A program made the translations under genes and the position numbers. A stretch of DNA of 64,000 bases from DAOOOW01 sp035387885 (lineage in GTDB: Bacteria; Patescibacteriota; Patescibacteriia; UBA2196), in the NCBI GenBank assembly GCA_035387885.1, contig DAOOOW010000001.1:48173-112172 (forward strand), written 5' to 3'. Positions 1-9,007 of the stretch are shown here, in pieces (the stretch's first letter is position 1; each line of letters starts with the position of its first letter). The notes under the pieces are model-generated. The model worked only from the letters and a program-made list of their open reading frames with translations, was not told where the DNA came from and made no database searches.

Positions 1-37
1 TAAGATTAGTTTTTTAGTATACATAAATAAATATAGT

Positions 38-46
38 TGTGGATAA
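38..46 (-). promoter_or_regulatory. DnaA-box-like nonamer
   Basis: Reads TTATCCACA on the minus strand, the classical DnaA box. Isolated perfect copies also occur at 7848-7856, 49240-49248, 56227-56235 and 56250-56258. They are scattered rather than clustered, so DnaA may titrate or regulate there. A single 9-mer can also arise by chance in AT-rich DNA. Confidence 0.35.
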
Positions 47-106
47 GTAAATTTTTATCTTTACCTATTATAGGATATAAAAAAAAGCTTGTCAAATGTT
101 TAAAAG

Positions 107-331
107 CTATTTTTTAATAAATGGCAAAAGACCCATAATACGGGCTCTTTTTATGGCCGTAGCAACTTTTCTTTGATGTTTCGCGCAAAGTCCAGAACGA
201 CGTCGAGGAACTATTCTGGCATAATGGGAGACAAATCGTTGTAATTCTAAAACATCCTTGAAATCAACAGGAATATTTTTATTGACGCAATAATAGCAAT
301 TTTTTTGTTCAGTAGTATTGGTTGACATCAT
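107..331 (-). CDS. rpsR: 30S ribosomal protein bS18
   Basis: The 74-residue product has the bS18 core: a Cys-containing N-terminal segment (YYCVNK), the IDFKD-like VDFKDVLELQRF helix and the conserved PRRRSGLCAKHQR and KRARIMGLLPF segments. In the ribosome bS18 sits on the small-subunit platform next to bS6. It is the last gene of the minus-strand order rpsF-ssb-rpsR, the classical bacterial arrangement. Two adjacent Met codons (331 and 328) could start it; no clear Shine-Dalgarno sequence distinguishes them. Confidence 0.97.
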   Translation of the reverse strand: MMSTNTTEQKNCYYCVNKNIPVDFKDVLELQRFVSHYARIVPRRRSGLCAKHQRKVATAIKRARIMGLLPFIKK

Positions 332-407
332 ATATATATTCTAAAATTATTTTCTATTTTATTTTCCGCGTAGTTCAGCGTTATGTCCGTTTTAATCAGC
401 ATTTTTT

Positions 408-926
408 TTAAAAAGGAACAGTTTCTGAAGAAATATTATCAAAATTGACTTCTTCTAAAGGATTGCCAAATTCATCTAAATTAATGGTTTCTATTTTTTC
501 AGTCACAGATTCGCTTATGGGCATATTTGGACTACTGGCTGATGTAAAAGTATTTTGAGCTGGTCGAGCTTGATAGGAAGAACTACCGTCACTTGGAGTT
601 GTTCTCGGACCGAGTTGAATGCTTTCAGCGACAATTTCTGTTTTATATTTAGTTGTACCATCTGGTGCTTTCCAATTTCTGGTTTGTAATCTGCCTTCTA
701 CTAAAAGGATACTACCTTTCCTAGAATATTGATTGACAATTTCGGCCAATCTAGACCAAGCTACAATATTATGAAATTCAGTGGACTCTTGTTTTTGTTT
801 GGCATCATTATACCAGACGCGATTAGTGGCTAAACTTATTTGGGCCACGGTTTGTCCGGTGGTAGTAGTTCGAATTTCCGGATCTTTAGTTAAGCGTCCG
901 ATAAGATAAACTTTATTAAGATTCAT
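408..926 (-). CDS. ssb: Single-stranded DNA-binding protein
   Basis: The 172-residue protein begins with the SSB OB-fold (LNKVYLIGRLTKDPEIR, then STEFHNIVAWSRLAEIV and GSILLVEGRLQTRNW, about residues 2-105). A Ser/Pro/Gln-rich linker follows, then an acidic tail ending in VPF. That tip matches the conserved C-terminal peptide with which SSB recruits replication and repair proteins, although it is less acidic than in E. coli. It lies between rpsF and rpsR as in most bacteria and is probably co-transcribed with them. Confidence 0.96.
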   Translation of the reverse strand: MNLNKVYLIGRLTKDPEIRTTTTGQTVAQISLATNRVWYNDAKQKQESTEFHNIVAWSRLAEIVNQYSRKGSILLVEGRLQTRNWKAPDGTTKYKTEIVAESIQLGPRTTPSDGSSSYQARPAQNTFTSASSPNMPISESVTEKIETINLDEFGNPLEEVNFDNISSETVPF

Positions 927-1088
927 ACAATTAGATAATAATTAAACTCGTGGTATTGAGTGATGTTATCGATTACGTGAAGTTGTGTTAAATTTGTTTT
1001 TATCGCCACTTTACGCCATATATTACGCCACTTTACGCCATAAGTTAAATTTTCTTAATTGATAAAATTATTTTTTAGGTTAAAATAA

Positions 1089-1637
1089 TTAAACATTTTC
1101 ATTACTTAAGATATCATCCAATTTTTGATCTAATTCCTCCATGCTAATTTTATTTTCTTTTTTATGATTCTTGATTTCCAAATCTGGCTCTGCGACTGTT
1201 GGTTCCATTACTTTCTCGACCACCTCTGGTTCTTTCCTAACATTTTCTCTGCGTTCACTGTTATTATATTGATTATTGGCACCATAAGGGGCTCGAACAT
1301 CTTCTTCTCTGTAAACCAATTTTGGTAACTCTGTTTTTTGGTCAACAAATTTGGAAACTTCAAATCTTAAAATATCTGGCAATAAACGCAACTCACGCCA
1401 TAGTTTGTCGGCATCTTCTTTAAGTACATTTTCTAAATCTAAAATAAAATTGGTATAAAAAGCATGACGGACTTTCTTTATAGGGAAAGCCAATTTCCTT
1501 TTACCAATTTTATCTTCAGCAACAACAAGCACGCCAAATTTTTGGAGTAATGCGCTAATATTCTTACTCATTTCCACTAATTGTTCTTCTGTATTATTGG
1601 GTAGTAAGACAAATAAATTATATTTATTCATAGTCAT
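1089..1637 (-). CDS. rpsF: 30S ribosomal protein bS6 with long C-terminal extension
   Basis: Residues 1-95 form the bS6 domain (KYNLFVLLPNNTEEQ, then KIGKRKLAFPIKKVRHAFYT). bS6 pairs with bS18 on the 30S platform. At 182 residues the protein is longer than usual for bS6 (roughly 95-135); the extra C-terminal 80 residues are charged, low in complexity and probably disordered. It is the first gene of the rpsF-ssb-rpsR operon. Two Met codons (1637 and 1631) could start it. Confidence 0.95.
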   Translation of the reverse strand: MTMNKYNLFVLLPNNTEEQLVEMSKNISALLQKFGVLVVAEDKIGKRKLAFPIKKVRHAFYTNFILDLENVLKEDADKLWRELRLLPDILRFEVSKFVDQKTELPKLVYREEDVRAPYGANNQYNNSERRENVRKEPEVVEKVMEPTVAEPDLEIKNHKKENKISMEELDQKLDDILSNENV

Positions 1638-1753
1638 ATTTATAATTATTTAAATATTCGCCTGCCTGCCGGCGAGGCAGGTAATAATTCGGGTAATTAT
1701 TTTATTCGGATTAATTCGTAGGTAATATAGATTGACTATAATTTATCATAAGT

Positions 1754-4345
1754 TTATTTTTTTGGCAAGGGGTGCCTCAATCGCCAAATTAAAATAACTA
1801 AAATTAAAATAATTAACCAAGAAAAAACCAACAAATATGGCCACCAAGTACTCAATTTCTTTTCTTGGCCAGAAATTGTTGGATTTTTTGTTTCTTGCGA
1901 GTTGTTGGTGATAATAATATCTTCTTGGCTTCTTGGCAAAATCCTTAAACCACTTTCGGTGGGCGAAAAAATACCACTTACTGCAACTCTGGCAGCTAAA
2001 GTTAAATTAAGTTCAGACATATTTAAATTAGTGCCGGACTTTAAAGTTACTTTGATTTCACCGCTCCCATCATCTAACCAAAAATAATCTTTACCAATGT
2101 CTGTAATTTCGCCAATTATTTTTATTAAAGAACCTTTCCAGGAGTCATCTTCTTTTAATTCAACAATCTCAATTTGTTCGGCTTGAGGCAAATCTGCCAG
2201 AGCTATTTTTGTAATGGCCGATTGATCTTTAATTTTAATTCTTCTTTCACCATAAGCTGTGCTTAATTCCCCAACAATTTGCAGGCGCTCGCCAAGTTGT
2301 AATTCTGGCCAATCTTTTTTAGAAGAATATATTTGTATACCTTCAGTCCCGACCACATAAAAAATGTTTACACCCAAAACTCCAGGCAAAACCGCCACCA
2401 CTCCCTCGATTTGTACGTTGGTGCCATCTGCCAATTCTTTAATATCGGCCAAGGTTGTTTTTGTCAAACTTGTACCTAAAACTTTTGTAGTAGTTTTTTT
2501 AGTTGTCGCAGTTGTAGCTGCTTTAGGAGTAGTATTTTCTTCTTCTTGCCACCAAAATTTTTCTGCCACTTCTGATTTAATAATTTCAGTTTTTTCATCA
2601 AACAAATTTTCTGAATCAATAACTTTTAAACCAATTTTTAAAGGCAATTTATCTAATTTAATAGTTAAAAGCGGGGAAGAGGTCGAAAATGTGCTGGTGG
2701 CATTATTTAAAATACTAACTGGATAATTAAAATGCCATTCGTAAATTAAATCTTCACCTTCAGGATCACTTGATTCGCTAGCATCTAATAAAATTTCTTG
2801 GCCCGAATTTATTTCCCCACTGACTTCAAAATAGGCATCAGGGGCTAAATTATTTCTAGTGTATAAATTAATGGCTAAAGGTGTGGCAGTTTTAGACCAA
2901 TAATATTGTCCATCAGCAGCCAACATATAGACTTCGCCTTCTAAAACATTTTTAGAATATTTAAGAGTATCGACAATTTTACCTGTTGGATCAAGCAATT
3001 GGATTTCTTCACCGCCAGTATTTTTTAAATTCAAATTAGTAATATATTTTGGCAAAAGAAAAAAATGTCCAGCTTCCAAATAAGGCCACTTAAAATCTGT
3101 TTCTTTAATAATGTATTCACCAAGTTCAGTTTTAATTTTCCAATCAACCAAAGGAAACATTTCGCCTTCTAAACTTTTTATTTCTATCCACTCGCCTAAA
3201 TTTTCTGAATTTATTTCTTTATTTAAAATTTTTTTCTGATCAAAAGGCTTGTCTAGCTTTAAATTGCCAAAATCTGAGCCAATTGGATTAGCCATAATTT
3301 CATTAAGCTTAAATCTTTGGGCATAAGTTTTTATATAAGATGCGCCCGAACCACCGCCAGCGGTTTCTTTTTGTATTTCCGTAATAATATTATCATTATT
3401 TTGTGTTTGGCTAGTACTCCAATACCAAACACTAAACTCGTCTCTAGCCCAAACAACTTCTTCGGGCGCGCTTTCAATGTAACTAATTTCACAAACTAAA
3501 TTATTTTGCTCATCAAATAGACGCACTGTTTCTCCACCTGTATTATTTAAAGATAAACCAGTAATATTTTTGGGTAGCACAAAAAAACCATTGTCCAAAA
3601 TTGTAGTTGTAGCAAAATCCGCAATTTTAATAACATAACTGGTGTTAGCCAAATCACTAATTTTCCAATTAATCAAATCAATCGTTGTAGTGCTTAAATT
3701 TTTTAATTCAATCCATTCATTATCATCAACTCCAGCTGGATTAGGCAGCAACTCATTAATAACGATTTTATGGTCAGAAGTTTCTACGGCTGGCGCGACA
3801 ACCCCAGAACTATTTTGGGCTTGGGGTGTACCATTGGCCAGGGCGCTGTTTTGCCAATTCAAATCAGTTTTTCTTTCCATGGTTAATTTATTATCTTTAT
3901 CACCGGCCAACCAGGCACTGCTATTATCAACCAGGTCAATAACCTGGCCTTCGCTGTCAATTAACTGCAATATTTCTCCTGTATCTTCCAGAGCACCAGA
4001 ATAAATTTGATTAGCCACAATTTCTGGCACAGTATTATCGTCTGTGCGTTCTAATAGATAATATTCGCCGGCAGCTAAAGTACTAGAAGCTAAGTGGATT
4101 AAGGGTGAGCCATCTTCAGCTTTAAGAATCCAGCCTGTTAAATCAATGCTTTGTGAACTAATATTTTTTAATTCTAACCATTCCTTACTGGATGAATCGC
4201 TATTACCCATCCAAGCAATTTCATTAATTAAAACATCTTGGAAATTAACTGCTTGCGCTGGTTTTAAAAATAAAAAAATCCCGCTAAATAGCGAGACACC
4301 AAAACAAGCAAATATTATAATAAATTTTAGCAGTTTACTTTGCAT
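1754..4345 (-). CDS. Surface-anchored protein with lamin-tail domains
   Basis: This 863-residue exported protein has a signal peptide ending near AQA (about residue 32). It has three lamin-tail-like (LTD) units, each starting with a variant of INEIAW or INELLPNP followed by EWLELKN, EWIELKN or EWIEIKS. A PKD-like segment (LLDASESSDPEGED), a Thr-rich linker, an OB-fold-like domain (VQIEGVVAVLPGVLG) and a C-terminal membrane helix ending in a basic tail follow. The architecture fits a wall-spanning or surface protein. I chose the Met at 4345 because it directly precedes the signal peptide; an upstream start would run into the tRNA-Leu gene. LTD proteins are common in Patescibacteria; their function is unknown. 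Confidence 0.8.
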   Translation of the reverse strand: MQSKLLKFIIIFACFGVSLFSGIFLFLKPAQAVNFQDVLINEIAWMGNSDSSSKEWLELKNISSQSIDLTGWILKAEDGSPLIHLASSTLAAGEYYLLERTDDNTVPEIVANQIYSGALEDTGEILQLIDSEGQVIDLVDNSSAWLAGDKDNKLTMERKTDLNWQNSALANGTPQAQNSSGVVAPAVETSDHKIVINELLPNPAGVDDNEWIELKNLSTTTIDLINWKISDLANTSYVIKIADFATTTILDNGFFVLPKNITGLSLNNTGGETVRLFDEQNNLVCEISYIESAPEEVVWARDEFSVWYWSTSQTQNNDNIITEIQKETAGGGSGASYIKTYAQRFKLNEIMANPIGSDFGNLKLDKPFDQKKILNKEINSENLGEWIEIKSLEGEMFPLVDWKIKTELGEYIIKETDFKWPYLEAGHFFLLPKYITNLNLKNTGGEEIQLLDPTGKIVDTLKYSKNVLEGEVYMLAADGQYYWSKTATPLAINLYTRNNLAPDAYFEVSGEINSGQEILLDASESSDPEGEDLIYEWHFNYPVSILNNATSTFSTSSPLLTIKLDKLPLKIGLKVIDSENLFDEKTEIIKSEVAEKFWWQEEENTTPKAATTATTKKTTTKVLGTSLTKTTLADIKELADGTNVQIEGVVAVLPGVLGVNIFYVVGTEGIQIYSSKKDWPELQLGERLQIVGELSTAYGERRIKIKDQSAITKIALADLPQAEQIEIVELKEDDSWKGSLIKIIGEITDIGKDYFWLDDGSGEIKVTLKSGTNLNMSELNLTLAARVAVSGIFSPTESGLRILPRSQEDIIITNNSQETKNPTISGQEKKLSTWWPYLLVFSWLIILILVILIWRLRHPLPKK

Positions 4346-4429
4346 AAGATCATTTTTATTATAACACTTTTTAAAAACCGCCAAAAGACTATAAATAAAA
4401 TTTAAATTAGTATATAATAAAATCATTAT

Positions 4430-4511
4430 GCCGATGTGGTGCAATTGGTAGACACGCATGGTTTAGGACCATGTGGGGCAACCCATGAGAGTTCGAGTCT
4501 CTCCATCGGCA
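4430..4511 (+). tRNA. tRNA-Leu (anticodon UAG)
   Basis: Acceptor strands GCCGATG and CATCGGC pair. The anticodon stem CATGG/CCATG encloses loop TTTAGGA, with TAG at 4464-4466. The long variable arm is typical of class II tRNA-Leu. No CCA is encoded. Confidence 0.95.
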
Positions 4512-4531
4512 AATTTACTTTAATTCTATAA

Positions 4532-5141
4532 ATGAATGCCTCTAAAAAACACAATAAATTAATAGCGATTTTAGAAATTATTTTAATCTTTATCCTGCCT
4601 GTTTTGTTTTTGCGTTTGAGTATCATACCTAGAAATTTTTATTTACAAGTCTTGACAATTTGTACATTTTTAGTAATTGGATTAATTTTTATAGAAAAAA
4701 TATCTTCAAAAAATCTAAACATTAGAATTGACAATTTTAAAAAAACAATTTTTCCGCACTTTATTATTACTTTTGTGGGGGGGGGTAACTTTAATAGTTA
4801 TGGCTATAATTCTTCATAAAGAAAAAATCAGTCTAAACCTCTGGTCGTTATTTTTTTTCTGGTCAATACCCATAAGTTTTATACAAGAATTTTTATACCG
4901 AGGCTTTTTAATATACAAATTAAAAAAAATATTTAGTTCTAGTATCTTAATAATTCTAATTAATGCCAGTCTGTTTGCTTTTATGCATATTATATATGAA
5001 CCTCTGGCCTTAATTTTATTATTAACTTTTGTTCCTGGGCTTTTCTTATCCTGGTTATCTCTTAAATTCCCCAATCTGTGGCTACTTTCTTTAAGTCATG
5101 GCATTCTTAATTTTTTTGCTATTTGGTATGCTTTTTTTTAA
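4532..5141 (+). pseudogene. CPBP-family intramembrane protease, frameshifted at a G9 tract
   Basis: Two overlapping reading frames (4532-4819 and the part of 4728-5141 after the tract) together encode one hydrophobic protein of about 200 residues with several membrane helices. The C-terminal part carries CPBP (CaaX protease/bacteriocin-processing) motifs: QEFLYRG for the usual EExxxR, FAFMHI, and SHGILNF. The frames join at nine consecutive G residues (4777-4785); eight would give one uninterrupted ORF. G9 is very unusual in this AT-rich sequence. It may be a phase-variable switch, a fixed frameshift or an assembly error. The gene begins just after tRNA-Leu and is followed by a gtrA-like gene. 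Confidence 0.75.
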
Positions 5142-5153
5142 CCTTAAATTCTT

Positions 5154-5594
5154 ATGAGAGCATTTAAATATTACACTGTAAGTATCTTAACCTTTTTAGG
5201 AAATATTTTTTTGGCTTGGCTACTCGTATATTATGGGGGAATTCAATATATTATTGCCACGACGCTTGGTTTTTTATTTCAAACCTTGATGGCATTTTTT
5301 GTAAATAAAAAATGGACTTTCCATAAAGTAAAATTCCCGATATTTAAACCAGTTATTAAATTTTTAATTAGTAAAAAAATAATTCATCCGAAAAACAATC
5401 TCCCCAAAAGTATTTTAATTACTACAATTGTTCAAATACTGGTCTTTCTCTTTGTTATTGCAGGTACAACAATTGGGATTAATACGTTTCAGTGGTCGTT
5501 TATTTTTTCTCGAATTTTAGCAGGAATAATTGCTGGTTTTCTGAGTTATTGCATGGACTCATATTTTACATTTAAAACAATACCATTTCGTTAA
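5154..5594 (+). CDS. GtrA-like membrane protein
   Basis: The 146-residue protein has four predicted membrane helices and the GtrA pattern: NIFLAWLL near the start, a loop with FFVNKKWTF (compare FxxNRxWTF in the family), and SYCMDSYFTF at the end. GtrA-family proteins are thought to help move lipid-linked sugars across the membrane for cell-surface glycosylation. It follows the CPBP gene by 12 bases and may share its transcript. Family assignment is good; substrate unknown. Confidence 0.8.
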   Translation: MRAFKYYTVSILTFLGNIFLAWLLVYYGGIQYIIATTLGFLFQTLMAFFVNKKWTFHKVKFPIFKPVIKFLISKKIIHPKNNLPKSILITTIVQILVFLFVIAGTTIGINTFQWSFIFSRILAGIIAGFLSYCMDSYFTFKTIPFR

Positions 5595-5729
5595 ATAGTT
5601 AAAATTAATATATTATTCTTTTCCTTAAAAATCTGTTATAATAAATTCATCTTAAATATTTTCGCGTTCTTCCGCGATTTCTGTCAGCGTCCAGTCCGCG
5701 TCCAGTCCGCGTTAGTCCGCGTTTATTAT
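5595..5729. repeat. Short degenerate tandem repeat of a GTCCGCG-type unit
   Basis: Around 5661-5720 an AGTCCGCGT-like unit recurs three to four times just upstream of the solute-binding protein gene. Similar CGC/TCC-rich tracts lie at 364-400, and ACGCCA or ATTCGCA tandem tracts at 1003-1040 and 7865-7925. They look like slipped simple repeats. Confidence 0.4.
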
Positions 5730-7142
5730 ATGAAATCCAAACTTCTCATTTTATTTTTTCTTTTAACCATTACTTTAAGCACTGGTTTTGGTTGCAAGGG
5801 TGGTGACAAGGTCGCTCAAAAAGCTATTCTTGACCCAGTGGAAATAAATTTCTGGGGAGTTTTTGATTCTTCAGATAATTTTGAAACAATAATTGCTGCT
5901 TATCAATTAACGCATCCCAATGTAACTATCAAATACAAAAAGATGCGTTATGAAGATTATGAACAACAAATGTTAGAAAGTTGGGCCAATGGCACTGGTC
6001 CAGATATTTTTGCTATTAATAATACCTGGGTTGGAAAATATCAAAACAAAATTCTGCCTTTGCCAGCAACTGTAAAAATTCCAGTCATCGAAACAACCTC
6101 TGGATTTTTGAAAAAAGAAACTAAGGCTGTGATCAAAGAATACAATACTTTAAACATCAATCAATTAAAAAATATTTTTCCAGATGTTGTCTATAAAGAT
6201 GTCACTCGTCAAGAACAGATCTATGCTCTGCCTTTATCCATTGATACTTTGGCGCTTTATTATAATAAAGATCTTTTTAATGCCGCCGGTATTGTGCAAG
6301 CCCCAACCACTTGGCAAGAATTTTCCGAAGATGTAACTAAATTAATTAGACTTAATGCCAAAGGCGAATTTGAGCGCTCGGCAGCTGCCATTGGTGGAGC
6401 AAATAATATCAATCGTTCTAATGATATTTTAAGTTTACTCATGATGCAAAATGGCGCCACTATGGTTGATGGTAAAGACAAAATTGCTTTTGCTAAAAAT
6501 CTAAATTCTGATAGTGATGTCAGACCAGGCGAACAAGCTTTGCAATTTTATGCCAGTTTTGCTCAACCATCCAAAGATGTTTATACTTGGAATAATACTT
6601 TACCAGAATCATTAGATATGTTTTCATCTGGTAAATTGGCCATGTTTTTTGGCTATAATTATCAATTGCCTTTAATTAAAGCTCAAGCGCCAAGAATTAA
6701 TTTTGCCCTAGCCAATATGCCTCATCTAAAAAATGACACTACTGATGCTTTTGGTTTGCCCATAAATTTTGCCAATTATTGGCTCTACACTGTTTTTAAA
6801 AAATCTGCTCATACTGATGAAGCTTGGGATTTTCTAGTTTTTTTAACCACTAAACAATACCAAGATGCCAATGGTAAACCTAGATACTATGCTGAAGACT
6901 ATTTAGATACGGCAGCCAATCCACCAGCCTTAAAAAGTTTAATCCAAAATTATCAAAATAAATATCCAGAATTAGCACCTTTTGCCAGTCAAATTTTAAC
7001 TGCCGATTCTTGGTATCGGGGTAAAAATCCAGATGAAGCTAATAAAATTTTAAAACAATTAATTAATACGGCCGTGCTTGGCAATGAAGAACTTTATCGC
7101 GCAATTTCTGCTGCTGCTTCGGCTATTCAGCAATCATATTAA
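5730..7142 (+). CDS. Extracellular solute-binding lipoprotein (ABC family 1 type)
   Basis: The 470-residue protein has a lipoprotein signal peptide with lipobox TGFGC (Cys22). A family-1 periplasmic-binding fold follows: EINFWGVFDSSDNFETIIAAY, GTGPDIFAINNTWVGKY, and ALPLSIDTLALYYNKDLF with AGIVQAPTTWQEF, as in sugar-binding proteins. It would be tethered to the outer face of the membrane. No ABC permease or ATPase lies nearby. Instead it sits 17 bases upstream of the first of four pilin-like genes, so a role with that surface apparatus is possible. Confidence 0.85.
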   Translation: MKSKLLILFFLLTITLSTGFGCKGGDKVAQKAILDPVEINFWGVFDSSDNFETIIAAYQLTHPNVTIKYKKMRYEDYEQQMLESWANGTGPDIFAINNTWVGKYQNKILPLPATVKIPVIETTSGFLKKETKAVIKEYNTLNINQLKNIFPDVVYKDVTRQEQIYALPLSIDTLALYYNKDLFNAAGIVQAPTTWQEFSEDVTKLIRLNAKGEFERSAAAIGGANNINRSNDILSLLMMQNGATMVDGKDKIAFAKNLNSDSDVRPGEQALQFYASFAQPSKDVYTWNNTLPESLDMFSSGKLAMFFGYNYQLPLIKAQAPRINFALANMPHLKNDTTDAFGLPINFANYWLYTVFKKSAHTDEAWDFLVFLTTKQYQDANGKPRYYAEDYLDTAANPPALKSLIQNYQNKYPELAPFASQILTADSWYRGKNPDEANKILKQLINTAVLGNEELYRAISAAASAIQQSY

Positions 7143-7159
7143 TAATTCTAAAAAATATT

Positions 7160-7726
7160 ATGAAGAAAAAATATCTGCTCCTATTTTTTTCTTGTTTAAT
7201 AATTCTAAATGGTATTTTGTTAAATTTTCCAATTGCTAAAGCCTCTTGTCTTTGCATTTGTCAAGATACAGCCAGAAACAGTACTTGTTTTTTTGACCAA
7301 AAAGATTCGGCGAGTATTTGTAAGGACACTTGCACAAACAACAACCTTGAATACCTAGATTGTGATAGTAGCAGACCAGATGAATCAGGATTTTATTGTA
7401 CTACCCCAGGAACTCCAGAACCAGCAGACGCCGCTAACGGTTCCAGCGGCAGCTCTGAGACAGCCAGTTTTGACAATCCAGTACCGATTTTTAATAAAAA
7501 ATCTTTAGCTGATGTTGTTGGCTTAATTATTAAAGGCCTACTGGGTTTAATGGGAATAGCAGCTTTAGTTATTTTTATTTATGCCGGATTTTTGTGGATG
7601 TTTGCCAAAGGCAACAGCGCCCAAATTAAAAAATCAATTGATGTCATGAAATATTGTGTTTTGGGCATAGCTGTCATCTATTTATCTTATGCTATGTTAA
7701 AATTTGTTTTTGGGATTATTAAATAA
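7160..7726 (+). CDS. Pilin-like protein (T4SS pilin type), Cys-rich N-terminal domain
   Basis: The 188-residue protein has a signal peptide of about 28 residues and a domain with eight or more Cys residues (CLCICQDTARNSTC and following). Its C-terminal module is ADVVGLIIKGLLGLMGIAAL, a short basic loop (FAKGNSAQIKKSIDVMKY) and a second helix. This two-helix module resembles VirB2/TrbC-type pilins and the T4SS_pilin family common in Patescibacteria. It is the first of four related genes here. The Cys-rich domain is probably exposed and disulfide-bonded. Confidence 0.75.
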   Translation: MKKKYLLLFFSCLIILNGILLNFPIAKASCLCICQDTARNSTCFFDQKDSASICKDTCTNNNLEYLDCDSSRPDESGFYCTTPGTPEPADAANGSSGSSETASFDNPVPIFNKKSLADVVGLIIKGLLGLMGIAALVIFIYAGFLWMFAKGNSAQIKKSIDVMKYCVLGIAVIYLSYAMLKFVFGIIK

Positions 7727-7979
7727 TTTTTTTTAGTTTATCCCTTTTTAGTTTATCCCGAGCGAATTTACCTTCAGGCAAATGCGCTGAGGGATCTCAT
7801 TTCTATTCTTGTGTTTTTATGTTTTAATGTTTTCATGTTATAATAATTGTGGATAATTATTAGCACCATTCGCAATTTAAAATATTCGTATTAATTCGCA
7901 ATTTCAATTCGCACAATTCGCATTAAATAAAAAAGGTCGACTATATAAATTTTTTATTAATTATTTTCTATAAAAAACT
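7727..7979. repeat. Intergenic region with palindromes and AATTCGCA tandem tract
   Basis: It holds a partial copy of the dispersed ATCCCGAG...GAGGGATCTCA element (about 7755-7799), an inverted repeat AATAATT/AATTATT around a DnaA-box-like core (about 7843-7862), and a simple-sequence tract of AATTCGCA-like units (about 7867-7925). No coding potential seen. Confidence 0.5.
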
Positions 7980-8345
7980 ATGAACAAAAAAACCTTACAA
8001 AAGATTTTCTTTTCCTTGGCTTTAATTGTTTTAATTGCCCCTATCATGGTGGCTGCCGACGATTTTGGCATAGACAAATTAGATCCTCTTCATTTACCTA
8101 ATCAAACAGCAGATCCAGAATCAATCATCGGCAATGTGATTAACCTAATTCTAGGTTTTTTAGCTTTAATTGCTGTAATTATTATTTTAATAGCTGGTTT
8201 TGAATGGATGACTGCTGGTGGCAATGATAAAAGAGTAGAAACTGCTCAAAAAAGATTAAAATATGGTTTAATTGGTTTAATCATTATTTTCTTAGCCTAC
8301 GGCATTGTTACCTTTGTTTTATCAACTCTTACCGATATTGTCTAA
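7980..8345 (+). CDS. Pilin-like protein (T4SS pilin type)
   Basis: A compact 121-residue member of the same family: signal peptide ending near VAA, a short linker, a first membrane helix (IIGNVINLILGFLALIAVIIIL), the loop TAGGNDKRVETAQKRL and a second helix. Its last base overlaps the ATG of the next gene, so the two are translationally coupled. Family members are thought to be exported subunits of pili or T4SS-like surface structures; the assignment rests on helix-loop-helix layout and genomic clustering. Confidence 0.78.
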   Translation: MNKKTLQKIFFSLALIVLIAPIMVAADDFGIDKLDPLHLPNQTADPESIIGNVINLILGFLALIAVIIILIAGFEWMTAGGNDKRVETAQKRLKYGLIGLIIIFLAYGIVTFVLSTLTDIV

Positions 8346-9001
8346 TGAAACATTTAAATTTTAAAAATTTATTCAGCCTTAAAAGGCATCTAAATTTAAT
8401 GGTTATTGCAATAACTATTGTTTTTTTATTTTCGTTTGTCTCCCCCGCATTTTGCGGGGGAGCGCAAGCAGCAGACACCGGACTGAAAGAAACAGCCGAA
8501 AAGGCTGGTTTACCAATTACTGGCGATTTAACTGCTATTATTGGACAAATAATTTACACTATTCTGGGTTTCTTGGGTGTAGCTTTTGTAATTTTAGTTT
8601 TATATGGTGGGGCTAAACGCATGTTTGCCAAAGGAGATAGTAAACAAATCACAGATTCCAATGGCATTATCACTTCTGCTGTGGTGGGTGTGGCTATAAT
8701 TTTATTATCTTATATTATTACTGCTTTTGTTATCAGCCAAGTAAAAAGTAATATTGGAGCTGGAAGTGATACTACTTATCCAGTAAGTGGAGAGCCACGA
8801 GGCGCAGAATTACCAAGTTCTGGGTGTACACAGGACTCTGATTGTTCATGTAGTACAAGATTGCAACTGCCCAAATGTATTATAAGTTCTGGGATGTGTG
8901 ATGTGTGTCAAAGTGTTCAATGTATAGATGCTAGTGATTGTACTGGCGAAAGTCCAATAGGTTGGACTTGTGTAAATCATACATGCACGCAAGGTAACTA
9001 G
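8345..9001 (+). CDS. Pilin-like protein with Cys-rich C-terminal tail
   Basis: The 218-residue protein has a signal peptide, the pilin helix pair (IIGQIIYTILGFLGVAFVIL; loop FAKGDSKQITDSNGI) and a C-terminal segment from about residue 155 with ten or more Cys (SGCTQDSDCSCSTRLQ, MCDVCQSVQC), resembling small disulfide-rich folds. The signal-peptide region is encoded partly by a perfect palindrome (8440-8462), giving the residues around SPAFCGGAQA. It overlaps the preceding gene by one base and is 6 bases from the next. Confidence 0.75.
   Translation: MKHLNFKNLFSLKRHLNLMVIAITIVFLFSFVSPAFCGGAQAADTGLKETAEKAGLPITGDLTAIIGQIIYTILGFLGVAFVILVLYGGAKRMFAKGDSKQITDSNGIITSAVVGVAIILLSYIITAFVISQVKSNIGAGSDTTYPVSGEPRGAELPSSGCTQDSDCSCSTRLQLPKCIISSGMCDVCQSVQCIDASDCTGESPIGWTCVNHTCTQGN
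8440..8462. repeat. In-frame palindrome CTCCCCCGC/GCGGGGGAG
   Basis: Nine-base inverted repeats flank ATTTT. They are inside the pilin signal-peptide coding region, in frame. The same CCCCGC-ATTTT-GCGGGG core occurs at 21360-21376 within a tRNA-associated element, and a similar one at 47860-47880. Confidence 0.8.
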
Positions 9002-9007
9002 TTTAAT

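Noticed and set aside
1754..4459. Longer N-terminus of the lamin-tail protein starting at 4459
   Set aside because: It would overlap tRNA-Leu and place 38 residues before an otherwise perfect signal peptide; ATG 4345 is better.
5730..7142. Part of a complete ABC sugar transporter operon
   Set aside because: Neighbours are pilin-like proteins and a GtrA protein; no permease or ATPase within several kilobases.
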